A DNA stretch of 64,000 bases from Rhyacophila brunnea (Eukaryota > Arthropoda > Insecta > Trichoptera > Rhyacophilidae), in NCBI GenBank assembly GCA_022495005.1, contig JAGYXB010001569.1:1922001-1986000 (forward strand). The letters are read 5' to 3'. The notes beneath the pieces are model-generated. The model saw only the letters and a program-made list of their open reading frames with translations, ran no database searches and was not told the origin of the DNA. The position numbers and the translations under genes were made by a program. This document shows positions 1 to 10,954 of this stretch, piece by piece (within the stretch, counting starts at the first letter, position 1; every line of letters starts with the position of its first letter).

Positions 1-360
1 TTAACATGAGAATTTCCTAAGCGTAACAATGACAAGGCAATTTCCATGAAAACTGTTATTACAACGTGAGAAACTATCGATACTTTTACAAAATATGCAA
101 TTATTCTTCTTCGTTGAGACCTCATGGCTGAGGATCGTACTCCTGATTGGTTAGTTGCCTAATAGCCTTGTCCACAGCTTCACTACACATATCCGTATCA
201 ACAGATTAATATGATAGAAATGCGAAAGCCAGTCGCCATAGTGCCAAGACTTTAAAGGAAATTTTCGTTTATGATTTAATGACGGTCATACTATTAAACG
301 CAAAAAATACAAAGACCCGTGAATGTCCTCAAATATTACCAATATTCATAGCGCGTCTCC

Positions 361-1047
361 TTAAGGGCGGACATGCTCAGCGTAGGTCAAAATGGAGTAT
401 TTATTGTATTTTCAAAGCATCATCCTGGACATTCCTTAAACGTTGTAGATAATCTATTTACATAATTTTGAAGCCTTATTATCCTTTATATTTATTTTAA
501 ACATTTGATGACTACATAAAGTATTTTTATTACATAAAATAGTATTCTTTTAAACCTCTCGCTCTAATGTTTTAGAATATAGTCATATTTCAGTACATGC
601 ATGTGCGTGCATTGGTGTTAAGATTTTTTACGGTTTTTAATTTTTAAACGCATTTATAAAAACATTAGTATAATTTATGTCGACATTATTATAGTGAAAT
701 ATTTACGATAAAAAATTATATCGATAATCTCTGTGATCCCAAATTTAACAAGAATTAGGCATTTTATTATTCAAAACATGGGCAAGATTAACACATTTGA
801 AGATAATTCTAAAGATACTAATTATAAACTATGTCTTTGACCATTCAAGTGTGATAAACATCCTACGAATAATGATTGCTTTATAATAATTATTGACCTA
901 AGAATAAGGTAGTGTTCTTTTGATATACGCCATTTCTTTTGGCATTCCCCAGTGGTTAAGCTACAACACACGGCCATAGCCATAAATTGATAAACTATAA
1001 ATCGAAGTAGGGAGTAAAATGATGTTAACGCGCATGTCCCATCTTAA
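361..1047. mobile_element. MITE-K, single full-length copy (TTAA-flanked, piggyBac-like)
   Basis: A 687-bp element begins TTAAGGGCGGACATGC and ends GCGCATGTCCCATCTTAA, so both ends carry the same terminal motif in opposite orientation plus TTAA, the piggyBac target. The whole body recurs as each arm of the 1.39-kb hairpin at 7,240-8,626. I see no open frame of transposase length, so it is a non-autonomous derivative. Superfamily assignment rests on the TTAA ends only. Confidence 0.75.
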
Positions 1048-1527
1048 CGCTTTTAAACTTTAATGCGTATTACGTATCTATTGAAAATTACATATTATAA
1101 TATTCTTAAACAGGTGTTTACGTTAATCGAATATTATTTATCGACATTCAAGAATCGTACCCTTTTACAGACACACCCAGAAGGTAACACTCTTCCCTTA
1201 TTTGTGTATTGCCTGCCTGTGGGTCAATCTGAAAAGAACTCAATCCCTTCCTTTCAGACTTTCGTATTATGTGAATACATTAATTTTAATTCAGAATGCT
1301 ATATTTTTTTACAAATCTGAGAAAATTTTAGTTATAAATACCTACTGAATATTTACGAAAATGAAATTAGAAATATATTAGTTTTTTTATTTCTTTTGTT
1401 TCTCCATTTAAAAGATATGTTTTATATTTGTAAGGGAGGTGAAAATTTTGGGTTCCAGCCCAGGAGGCAACCACCCTTGGCACGGCCCTGAATCTATTTA
1501 TTATATAAATTAAAATATAGATAGTAA
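1048..1527. other. No gene seen
   Basis: AT-rich sequence without a supported gene or RNA. The 85-codon open frame at 1,063-1,320 has no recognisable domain and AT-rich codon use. Positions 1,430-1,490 hold a short GC-richer patch of unknown origin. Confidence 0.5.
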
Positions 1528-1883
1528 GGTGCCTGATTACTAGAGGCATCAAACGGAAAAATATGAAGCTTGCAAATTGAATCAATTTTTTTTAATTTTC
1601 AAATAAGTGTTTAAATTAATCAATACATACCTACATAAAACATAACATTTTTTTAATGTTTTATAGTCAAAGATAGACAAACGTTATAAATGGTAATTCG
1701 TTACAGTATCCTATCTTATTATGACATTATTTTTTATGGTTATGTTTATCATTAAAATGTTGTAAAAGTTTTCTCTAATGCAGTGAAACTGTTTGAATAA
1801 TTAAAATTTATAGTTTTAATATAATTTATATTTATTTAAAAAAAAAACATCGATTTTTATAATAAAATATAATGTGTATAACT

Positions 1884-2427
1884 AAGGACTCGAAATGGAC
1901 TGGAATGCACAGAAGCGCACCTCCGGCTCATGACACCCTCGAGATTATCGTTCTGTCTTTTAGAAACAATAATTTGACCATCTGCGTATCTATTTTATAC
2001 ACAAGACTGCTTTCGGCCCGCTACGGCAGCTAACTAGGGTAGGAAAGAATCAAAATATTAACACTTATTGTAACATTTACACTAAGTTAGCCATCTAAAC
2101 AGTCAAAACTGACTATCTCGCTCTGAAATTTATCATAGCCAAGAGAGGTGCTATCAAAAAATAGCACTTATTGTAACAATTACAACTAATGTATTGTAAT
2201 TGTTACAATAAGTGCTAATATTTTGATATTTTCCTACCCTATATAGCTGTTTTAGCGGCCGAAAGTAGTATTGTGTATATAATAGATGCGCTGAGATATC
2301 TAGGCTATAAAACAAAAAATCGAACACACAATTTTTATAAAATATACATACAATTAGATAAATATGTCAATATTTTCGGACAATTATCAAGCCCTCTGGT
2401 TCGTAAAATTGTCCATTTCAAGGGCTG
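1884..2427. mobile_element. MITE-A (hAT-type), itself interrupted by MITE-D
   Basis: The ends match other MITE-A copies (GGACTCGAAATGGAC at left, CCATTTCAAGGGCTG at right). A perfect 8-bp duplication GTATAACT lies at 1,876-1,883 and 2,428-2,435, diagnostic of hAT-type insertion. About 306 bp of foreign sequence (MITE-D) separates its two halves. Confidence 0.85.
1985..2290. mobile_element. MITE-D nested inside MITE-A
   Basis: A terminal inverted repeat of about 34 bp (CGTATCTATTTTATACACAA at left, matching AATAGATGCG at the right end) and an internal palindrome built on TAGCACTTATTGTAACAATT. A close second copy lies at 25,195-25,490. CTG abuts both ends here; in the other copy the flanks read CAG and CTG, so these bases may belong to the element. 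Superfamily not assigned. Confidence 0.8.
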
Positions 2428-2689
2428 GTATAACTTGAAACCTTTTTTCTTTCTATCAAATCAAGTTTATACATAATATACGTATTTGAATATAAACAAT
2501 ACCTACTTATAATAATATATTATATATCTTTAACCAGCGTAAATACAATGAAACAATAATGACGGTAGAATGAGCTGTCGTTTTTTTATTATAATTATTA
2601 ACAATGTCTTCTTCAATCTTCAAGGTGTATTTTAATTCTTCGGTGAACTCGACATCCGGTGATGTCACACAGCACAGCCGTCGTGCCAT

Positions 2690-3832
2690 CGCGATTAAAA
2701 CAAGGAAATTAGTCACTCCGGCAAAGCAAAGCGCACAGAAGCTATAAATAATATTATAGCATTACGTATTAACTTACCTGTCAGCCAGTGGCGAAGGGTG
2801 AAAATTAAAGGTTGGTATGGTATTGTGGTAGGTAACTGAAAAATTTACTTCTTCAGTATTTTATTGAACAAATAATTTGAATGCAGAACTATTCTAACTT
2901 ACATTTGAAATATTTTAGAAAGGAGTTCTTTGAAACATACTGCTTTTATTATTTATTATTTGTATAAATAAATGTGCTCCGTCCAAGAAATACAAAGCAT
3001 TCGGCGCTAGCACCACATCTCAAAGGCATTAATTGCCTTCCGCTCCCTTACCTTCAGGGTCCATGTCTCGACTCCGTATAAAAATATAGAAAACACTAAT
3101 GTTTGCACAAGCATCATTTTTGTGGAAATCGAGATTCTCCGATCCTTCCATATAGTGGGTAAGACGTGTCATCGTATTTTTTGCAATCTGTGTCAATCAT
3201 CCAGAGAATGCAGATAAAGGAACGGCTCTCGACAATATGTCTGAGACGAATTCTGAATGCGGATTGGACAACCTGGAGAGACGCTCTCAGCATCTGCACG
3301 CTGGAGCGGCCAAGTGAAAGAGCTGACTAGGGGGGTACCATTCATTCTGCCCTAAGAGAAGCAGAAGATCGAGAAGGATGGAAAGTTTTGGTCGCTCAAA
3401 ATGTAATGTAAAAATTAAAAAGTGGTCACGATCCTCAGCCATGAGTGTACGACCAAGAAGGGGAATAAATGTATACATTATATTTTAGTAGAACTATTGA
3501 CGAAAAAAATTATACATAAGTAAATGTATTTATATGAATAATACATAACTCAAATAGGATTATTCAAAGGACACTTCTGTAAAATATTTCAAATGTGAGT
3601 TAGAACAATTCTGCACTCAGGTGACATTTTTTTGTTCAGTAAAATACTGATGATGAACAAAATTCAAGTCAATCTTTCGGTTACCTACTACAACAGCCTA
3701 CTCACTTTCAACAGGCACCCTTCGCCACTGGTTGACAGGTACGTAATACGTAAAGCTATAATATTATTTACAGCTTCTGTGCTCTTTGCTTTGTCTTCAG
3801 TTTTAATTTCGAGCAGTTTATTTTTCATTTGA
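2690..3832. repeat. MITE-J fold-back, about 250-bp arms, with a retroelement scrap in the centre
   Basis: Positions 2,690-2,935 and 3,560-3,832 are inverted copies of each other (CAGAAGCTATAAATAATATT, CCAGTGGCGAAGGGTG and CATTTGAAATATTTTA pair across the centre). The loop contains non-LTR retroelement sequence (3,000-3,475). The arms contain the motif CAGTGGCGAAGGGTG, also the terminus of MITE-C, suggesting related ends. A relative lies at 46,477-46,926. Confidence 0.65.
3000..3475. pseudogene. Non-LTR reverse transcriptase C-terminus, rearranged by an internal inversion
   Basis: On the minus strand 3,000-3,192 matches the C-terminal reverse transcriptase relic at 38,960-39,190 (region of the AFEMWCWRRML motif). 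From about 3,195 to 3,475 the continuation (KERLSTICLR-, WSGQVKEL- and CTERM-like parts) instead reads on the plus strand. The fragment is therefore broken and one half inverted at about 3,193. Stop codons and indels make it noncoding. The family is probably RTE-like; this is inference from the C-terminal motif style. Confidence 0.6.
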
Positions 3833-4302
3833 TTATTCTGTGTTTATTTTAATTTACTTGTCGCATTTATAATACACAACTGATGACTGTATTCTTCATA
3901 AAATTAATAGATTCGTTAAACTATTTTAAGTTTTCAGAATTCTATAGAAATAAATTATCCAAAAATATTCACACTTTCTATATTATCGTTGAAGCAAATA
4001 TTTATATATTCACGCATGCAATTATCTGGGTAAGGCTAAATATACCTACTAACAAAAATGTGAATAAATATTACTTTTTAATAAGACTCAAAATTGAAAT
4101 AATCAAACAAATAGCTAAATATTCGAGTTTTAACACACACTCGTGGGAACCTTGTCTCAAATTCGCGAGGTCGTTTTGATTTGCGACAGTCAATATCAAA
4201 CAGATAGTTTGCGGTAAATCAATATTACGTTTCTTGCAATTCAACGTGTGTAGATATTATGGTGATCCATAAAATAAGATATTTTCCATGAGGCCCAATA
4301 AC

Positions 4303-5182
4303 GGAAACTTGTACGTATGTAGTTCGCCGTATTACACTTCACCGTGAAATGTTGTATCGGAAATATAAATGTCCGTTAAATTAAAGACCGTCCAACCTCT
4401 TTGTGTCGTATAGTACTGACATTCATGTCTAAATAAAACAATATTCTTGTCGGTTTACACTTTACAGGAAGCCAGCACCAAACAAATTTTAAATACTTAA
4501 TTATAAGATAAAAAGAAGTTTTTATATACCACGTTTTTAAATTTTCAGTTGAATCATATAAACTATAAACTTGACAATTATATGTATTAATAAATACTTT
4601 TTTTGTACTTGATAGGAATACTGAATAAATATAGAATACTGAAATGTCATTTTGACATTTCATATTGATTTCCATAGTAACGCATGTATATGTTAATAAT
4701 TTAGTTTCTAGGACCCCCTTAGCAACCAACAATAATAACTTTCCATACAAAACAGAATTAACTGAAAATGAATTCAATTCTGCTTAAAAATGGCTAAAAG
4801 TATTAAAAGAATGTATTGTCGTCGTGTTCTGATATATTCTATAAGTTTCAAATGTCTTGCTAGTCGGGAATTTAGTTAAAAATCTTCAATCGTCCAATAC
4901 AAATCTTGGACACACAAGGAAAAATGTGTACTGGACAAACAAGAATACGAGTTAATAAAAACGTGGTAAAATAGCCGATATACTGGGGTATTTGTTAGGT
5001 TAGGTTAGGTTTTCATTCTTGTATTCATGAATTTTGTCAAAATCAGCTATGAAAATTAATTAATCTTCATATTGAATCTAATAAGATTGGAGACCGTATA
5101 GTATGCGGTTATCTCTTTCCGATAAGAAAGCTCACGGCGAACTGTGCCACAGTGAAATATTTTACTTACAATTTACATATAA
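4303..5182. mobile_element. MITE-B copy split by MITE-E
   Basis: The left half (4,303-4,495) and right half (4,970-5,182) together reconstruct MITE-B as seen at 40,511-40,948. The terminal regions contain CACCGTGAAATGTTGTATCGG and CTCACGGCGAACTGTG. The right half includes three tandem TTAGG units (about 4,997-5,012). Confidence 0.75.
4496..4969. mobile_element. MITE-E nested in MITE-B
   Basis: Terminal inverted repeat TACCACGTTTTTA near 4,537 and TAAAAACGTGGTA at the right end. Similar copies lie at 14,993-15,597, 34,690-35,165 and 39,225-40,083. An internal palindrome AAATGTCATTTTGACATTT is visible. No coding capacity; superfamily unknown. Confidence 0.75.
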
Positions 5183-6771
5183 TCGTTGTGATATAATGTT
5201 TGAGACTTTCACGGTTGTTTTTTATTGTAATGGATTGTTGGGTTTCCACCGCGTGTACTTCTTCCTTCTTTCCTCGACGTTTCGGGCTCGTTGTAGAGGA
5301 GAGGAGAGGAGTGTGTCGTTACATGTTCTTAAATTTTACTTTAAAATGGCATAATAAACATAACATCAAATCTTTTAACAACCTACACTCATAACAATAA
5401 ATAAATAGCAATTTTGTCATTGTTCACTTTTCACTTGTTGGCCTGCGTGATCATTTTTGATTCTTGCTTGTCTGATTCACTCTTTATTTATAGGGAACAT
5501 CATGTCCAATTACCAGTGGCATAGACACTATACTAAGCTTTAAAATATATATTTAACTAACCTAAAGACATTTCAAATATATAAAAATACCAACCGATCT
5601 ATTCTCTAAGCAACAGAGCTATCCGTCGCTATTTTAATATGTACATACACAAAATACTGTATCTTTATAATCGTTATAATCTTTATAATCGTAAATATAA
5701 GAAAGGTTTGGTATAATCCAAAGTTATTTTGTATGAATTATCATGGAATTCTTGAGATTGGATGGACTGTCTATTTCATTATATGAAATGGCCAATGAGT
5801 TTTGCTGAGGGTGAAGTGAGCCACTTTAGTAAAAATGTTGAAAAACACTGGTCTACATTAATTATTTATCGGCTAGGCTTTTAGCGGGGGGGGGGACTTG
5901 TGAGTGTTGTCCTTGTGAGTATCTGAGGTTGTACTGGTTACACAAGATGTCGAAAGAGGGTTGTGGAGGTATTTTATCTGTATATAACTGCATGTCAACA
6001 AATTTGGGAAGCTATTCGAATTATTAGTGTTGTAGCTAACCTATTCAAGTTATGTACTTATATTTTTTATGACTAATTAAACTCATTACCATCAGTCCAA
6101 AGTGATATACGTATTTGCTCAAAATTTGACAATACTGTAGACATAGAATATATTCCTAAAAAAATGTAAAACAATATACTGTAAATGTATGGTAACATTA
6201 TTAATATTCAATCGATTGAAATAATTTCTATTAAAATTATTGTCTTGAGGAATTCAGTTATCTAATAATTGCAATAACGTTTGCAAAGACTTTATAGAAT
6301 GAAAACTGTAAAAACTAAATCAATGAGTGAACTGTAGATCCTGTTTCAAAGAGAATAATACATTAAGTTGTTTAGCTGTCGATAATTATATTTAAACAAT
6401 GATTGTGGTGACGGAAATATACCTTTACAGTAATAATTGTAGCCACTGCAGTGTTAAAGAGTCTCTTATATGCCTGGGGTGGCCATTGTGATGTAGGAAA
6501 TAGAATCTTAATCATATAACAACACTTTAATGTCAAACTGTATTTTAATGTATCAATCGATCTATTATGTAAACATATAAGACTGTAATAGTAATTATAT
6601 AATATACTTTTAATATTCAAAAAAGTCAAATACGACATTATGCAATAATAATTTATGAATGCATTTATTACTTAGATATTCTTCAACCGATATAAATATA
6701 AATAAATGTTTTGTAATAAGATTCCAACATAAATTCAATATTGTATAATATACAAAGATATATTATGTCAA
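5183..6771. other. No gene seen
   Basis: About 1.6 kb of AT-rich sequence. A run of nine or more G occurs near 5,887. Open frames at 5,103-5,394 and 6,372-6,638 have no recognisable domain, and the former starts inside MITE-B. Confidence 0.5.
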
Positions 6772-6812
6772 CAGCGAAGGGCGGAGGTAGGCTGTTAAGA
6801 TCTGCCATAAAT

Positions 6813-7044
6813 CAGAGCTCGAAATGAACCGGAGCGCACCGGAGCGCCGTTCCGGTTCGTGAAATTGGTAAAATTATCGCTCCGTCTCGTGGAAAAAATA
6901 ATTTGACCGTCAGAGCAAGATAGGCCATATAATAAAAATCTAATACACTTATTTTTATAAAATACACATAAAATTTGATAACTATAATATCTTCAGAGAA
7001 TTGTTGAGCGCTCCGGTTCGTCAACTTTTCTATTTCGAGCGCTG
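6813..7044. mobile_element. MITE-A (hAT-type) nested in MITE-C
   Basis: Ends CAGAGCTCGAAATGAAC and ATTTCGAGCGCTG. The 8-bp flanks are CCATAAAT and TCATAAAT (7 of 8 identical). MITE-C sequence continues directly on both sides. Confidence 0.85.
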
Positions 7045-7239
7045 TCATAAATAGTACACATTTAACTTTGTTAGTCATACGTATATGGTTTTTTGAACTA
7101 ATACTACAATAATTTACGGATAGTATTGGTTAGTTTTTAAAACACTGCCTAAACCAAACCATAATAGTTTCGGTATATTTTAGGCGATAAGACAAAATCA
7201 TGCGTACTTTTTCATTCATACTTAATTGTTTTCGTTGGA

Positions 7240-8626
7240 TTAAGGGGGGACATGCTCGTCGAAGGTCAAAATTGAGTTTTTATTGTATTTTCAAACCATG
7301 ATCCTGGACACTCCTTAAACGTTGTAGATAATCTATTTATATAATTTTGAAGCTTTATTATCCTTTATAGTTATTTTAAACATTTGATGACTGCATAAAG
7401 TATTATTGTTACATAAAATAGTATTCGTTTAAACCTCTCGCTCTAATGTTTTAGAATATAGTCATATTTCGGTACATAACTGTGCAGTGGTGTTAAGATT
7501 TTATACATTTATTAATTTTTAAAAGCATTTATAAAACTATTAGCATAATTTATTACGAGATAATTTTTGTAAAATATTCACAATAAAAAAATATATTGAT
7601 AATCTCTGTGATCCCAAATTTGACAAGAATTAGGCATTTTATTATTCAAAAAATCGACAAGATTACCACATTTGAAGATGATTCTAAAGACACTTATTAT
7701 AAGCTATGTCTTTGACCATTCAAGTGTGATAAACATTTTATGAATAATGATTGCTTTATAATAATTATTGACCTAAGAATAAGGTAGTGTTTTTTTGAAA
7801 TACGTAATTTCTTTTGTCATTCCCTAGTAGTTAAGCTACAACATACGGCCGTAGCCATAAATTGACAAACTATAATTAAAATAGGGAGTAAAATTATATT
7901 AACGCGCGTGTTTGAACATGTACCAAAAAAAAATCGGTTAGGTACATGTTCAAACACGCGCGTTAACATCATTTTACTTTCTACTTCAATTATAGTTTGT
8001 CAATTTATGGCTACGGCCGTATGTTGTAGCTTAACCACTGGGGAATGACAAAAGAAATGGCGTATTTCAAAAAAACACTACCTTATTCTTAGGTCAATAA
8101 TTATTATAAAGCAATCATTATTCATAAGATGTTTATCACACTTGAATGGTCAAAGACATAGCTTATAATAAGTATCTTTAGAATCATCTTCAAATGTGTT
8201 AATCTTGCCGATTTTTTGAATAATAAAATGCCTAATTCTTGTCAAATTTGGGATCACAGAGATTATCAATATAATTTTTTATCGTGAATATTTTACAAAA
8301 ATTATCTCGTAATAAATTATACTAATGGTTTCATAAATGCGTTTAAAAATTAATAAACGTAAAAAATCTTAACACCACTGCACAGTTATGTACCGAAATA
8401 TGACTATATTCTAAAACATTAGAGCGAGAGGTTTAAAAGAATACTATTTTTATGTAACAAAAATACTTTATGCAGCCATCAAATGTTTAAAATAACTATG
8501 AAGGATAATAAGGCTTCAAAATTATATAAATAGATTATCTACAACGTTTAAGGAGTGTCCAGGATCATGGTTTGAAAATACAATAAAAACTCAATTTTGA
8601 CCTTCGACGAGCATGTCCCCCCTTAA
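7240..8626. mobile_element. MITE-K inverted dimer: 1,387-bp near-perfect hairpin
   Basis: The left arm (7,240-7,924) and right arm (7,941-8,626) are reverse complements over about 685 bp with only scattered mismatches, joined by a 16-base AT-rich loop. The outer ends are TTAAGGGGGGACATG and its complement, with TTAA at both. Each arm equals nearly a whole MITE-K as at 361-1,047. A transcript through it would form a long double-stranded RNA. No open frame. Confidence 0.9.
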
Positions 8627-8693
8627 GAATACATATTAAACATATTATTGTTAATTCATTAAATTCGAAGCCCTGCCTAACCAAACTATAATA

Positions 8694-9019
8694 AATTCTA
8701 ATGGATTCAAGCTCTGTACTATTCCATTTAAGACGTTTTTTGCGACCCCTTGCCTTTCGGCATCTTCAGGCGCCGTGTACACTCACCAAAGGTAAACACA
8801 CTGACAACGAACACTCTTAACTCTAGCTTATATAATAAATCAATACAATAAAATAGGTAAAAACTCCATTACCTACTTATCAAGTCAAAGGTCACAAAAA
8901 ATACAATATGAAACCCGGGTCGCAAAAAACGACTTAAATGGAATAGTGCAGAGCTTGAATCCATTAGAATTTAAATTCAAATTCCATCAAGTACCTTCAG
9001 TCGATAGTATTAATATTAC
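8694..9019. mobile_element. Fold-back element L with 11-bp flanking repeat
   Basis: An inverted repeat of about 53 bp (8,696-8,748 and 8,917-8,970, both containing TATTCCATTTAAG-type sequence and TTTTTTGCGACC). The direct repeat AAACTATAATA flanks it at 8,683-8,693 and 9,020-9,030. Relatives lie at 36,715-36,890 and 46,718-46,903. Confidence 0.7.
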
Positions 9020-9415
9020 AAACTATAATAGATAAAATGGTCCTTTCATATTAATATTATTATTTAGTTATTTGAATTTTAGTCCCGTAAATATGGCTGC
9101 TCTAGGATATGCTTTCTGTTACCTACTACAGCCTACCTTCTTTCAACAATCACCTGTCGCCACTAACTGAAATACCTAGATTTAATCGTATATTTTAACA
9201 GACTGTACAAAAAACCGATAACTTGATAATTTTCATCATCGGTAATGAAACACCAATAATTTTATTTTACAGCTGGTCGCAGTATTTCAATGCAAACATG
9301 ACATCATCGTCTGTTATAATAACATGGACGCGTTAAACAGAGATTGCAATACATCATTTTAGTATGAAGTAAAACGAGACACGAACATTATAGACTAAAC
9401 CCAAAGAGTATAAAC

Positions 9416-9836
9416 GGTTACATGTAAGTTGTACGTAAAACATTTCACCGTGGCACAGTTCGCCGTGAGCTTACTTATCGGAAAAAGATGACCGTATAGG
9501 TACTATAGTCTATACGGTCTCCAATTTTATTAGATTCAATATGAACAGTAATTCAATTTTAATAGCTGATTTTGGTAAAATTCATGAATAATTCAAGAAT
9601 GAAAACTTAACGTAATCTTACAAATAATCCAGTTTATCGGCTATTTTCAAAATTTGTTTGCTGCTGGCTTCTTGTAAGCCGACAAGAACCGTATTTTATT
9701 TAGATATGAATTATATGTCAGTACTATACGACCCAAAGAGGTTGGACGGTCTTTAGTATATGGCCATATATTTCCGATACAACATTTCACGGTGAAGTGT
9801 TATACGGTGAACTGCATACGTACAAGTTTCCGGATA
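9416..9836. mobile_element. MITE-B, near full length
   Basis: Starts GGTTACATGTAAGTTGTACG and ends near ACGTACAAGTTTCCGG. Contains the family blocks ACATTTCACCGTGGCACAG, TACGGTCTCCAATTTTATTAG and GACCCAAAGAGGTTGGACGG. The two ends are imperfect inverted repeats. Noncoding. Confidence 0.75.
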
Positions 9837-10109
9837 CGAGTATAAACTCGTAAATTATATTGCACTATAAGAATGAATTGTGTATCTACTTGATCATTAT
9901 AACCTAAAAATGTGATTAATAATTAATAGGTGCTTTATTAATTATTATTGCCCAGTGGAGGTTTAGGGATATTGATGCCCAATGCACTGGGTGATTTTAA
10001 AGGCCACACAATAAAATAAAACAAATCAAATCATTTACCTAATTAAAAACAATTATTATTGAGACAGTGATGACACACTGATAATAATATTGATATATTG
10101 GACCTTAAA

Positions 10110-10123
10110 CCCCCCCCCCCCCC
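10110..10123. repeat. Poly(C) run
   Basis: Fourteen consecutive C residues: a homopolymer tract likely to be length-variable and error-prone in sequencing. Confidence 0.9.
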
Positions 10124-10127
10124 ACAA

Positions 10128-10350
10128 CGGGTCTAGGACGATTCGGTGCCAAGACAGCTCGGCGCTATGCAATCGAATAAATTGCTTAAATAAATAGACA
10201 TTCGTGAATTATAGGTACTTATAATATATATATTATTTAATATTATTATTATTTTTATTTAAATTACTTATTATATTATTATTTAATACTTTACGTAATT
10301 AATGGTTTAATTGTGCATATTTTTAAGTTCCAACGAGAAGAGAATTCTGA
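10128..10350. mobile_element. MITE-P-related fragment
   Basis: Shares GAATTATNNTT-, TTTAATTGTGCATAT- and AAGTTCCAACGAGAAG-type blocks with the reverse complement of the element at 41,685-42,004, and a degenerate GGACGATTCGGTGCC terminus. Boundaries approximate. Confidence 0.45.
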
Positions 10351-10439
10351 ACGAATTTATGAATCACACATACTAATTAGTTACCTACGTAGATGTACAT
10401 ATTTTATGTACTAAGCTAAATACATTTTTACAAAAGAAT

Positions 10440-10800
10440 ATCCTTACGAAACAGAAAAAACGTAAAGGTAAACGAACCCATTCGGAAACCAATCTTGCAG
10501 AGTCAGCGGTAACGTTACGTGCTGCAGGCCATCCGAAAAACCGTTCGCAATCTTCGGCGCCGAAAGGTTTCGTATGTGCGTTGAACTCTCCGGGTTTGCG
10601 TCCCGCCCGCCCGTCGACGTCTCCGAGTTTTTGTCTTGCCCGCCCGCTCGAGTCTCCGCGCTGCATATTTACGTTGTCGTCTATTTTCACAAGCGCCGAT
10701 CTTCACAGAAACCGCTATCCGAAAAGATATGCCTTTGTGAAGACCATTCTGCAGTCCTGTGACTAACGTATCGGAATAAACTTACCGTTAATCCACTCTG
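10440..10800. promoter_or_regulatory. GC-rich, CpG-dense island (candidate promoter or 5' noncoding exon)
   Basis: This stretch stands out from its AT-rich surroundings: many CG dinucleotides and alternating CCCGCCCGCCCG-type sequence at 10,600-10,660. Overlapping open frames exist on both strands (60-100 codons), which GC-rich DNA produces by chance. It is unique in the window. It could be the promoter/first exon of the ZP gene, whose first coding exon follows a splice acceptor at 20,968, or of a gene to the left. A donor-like GTAAG occurs on the minus strand near 10,783. None of this is proven. Confidence 0.35.
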
Positions 10801-10954
10801 GGTGACTAACCAATAATTTGTTTTCTTTCTAAAAAAAAGTGTATCCACATATTATTAAGTAGGTATATTATTTCAATGCATAGTAATTTAATTTTCTTTT
10901 TCGGTCATCTTCACTGTCCTATTGTTACATTCATGCGTCATATTTTTGTTTATA

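Larger units (their letters stand above)
1528..2478. mobile_element. MITE-M, one arm, split by a nested MITE-A
   Basis: The sequence at 1,536-1,883 matches one arm of the palindromic element at 35,662-36,509 (shared blocks around AATATGAAGCTTGCAA and the AT-rich inner part). It breaks off at 1,883 and resumes at 2,436 with TTGAAACC, exactly where the other copy continues. The interruption is MITE-A (1,884-2,427), flanked by an 8-bp direct repeat. Confidence 0.7.
6772..9165. mobile_element. MITE-C-derived host element carrying three other nested elements
   Basis: MITE-C begins at 6,772 (CAGCGAAGGGCGGAGGTAGG), is interrupted by MITE-A (6,813-7,044), continues to 7,239, is interrupted by hairpin K (7,240-8,626), resumes 8,627-8,693 (matching 18,735-18,800 of an intact copy), is interrupted by fold-back L (8,694-9,019), and resumes at 9,020. 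The far end near 9,110-9,165 looks more like the J terminus, so the right boundary is uncertain. Confidence 0.7.

Noticed and set aside
4997..5012. Telomere or subtelomere
   Set aside because: Only three TTAGG units, inside MITE-B, and repeated at the same place in other B copies.
10385..10766. Overlapping open frames on both strands in the GC-rich island
   Set aside because: Arg/Pro-rich low-complexity translations on both strands are what CpG-rich DNA gives by chance. Reported as a possible promoter instead.
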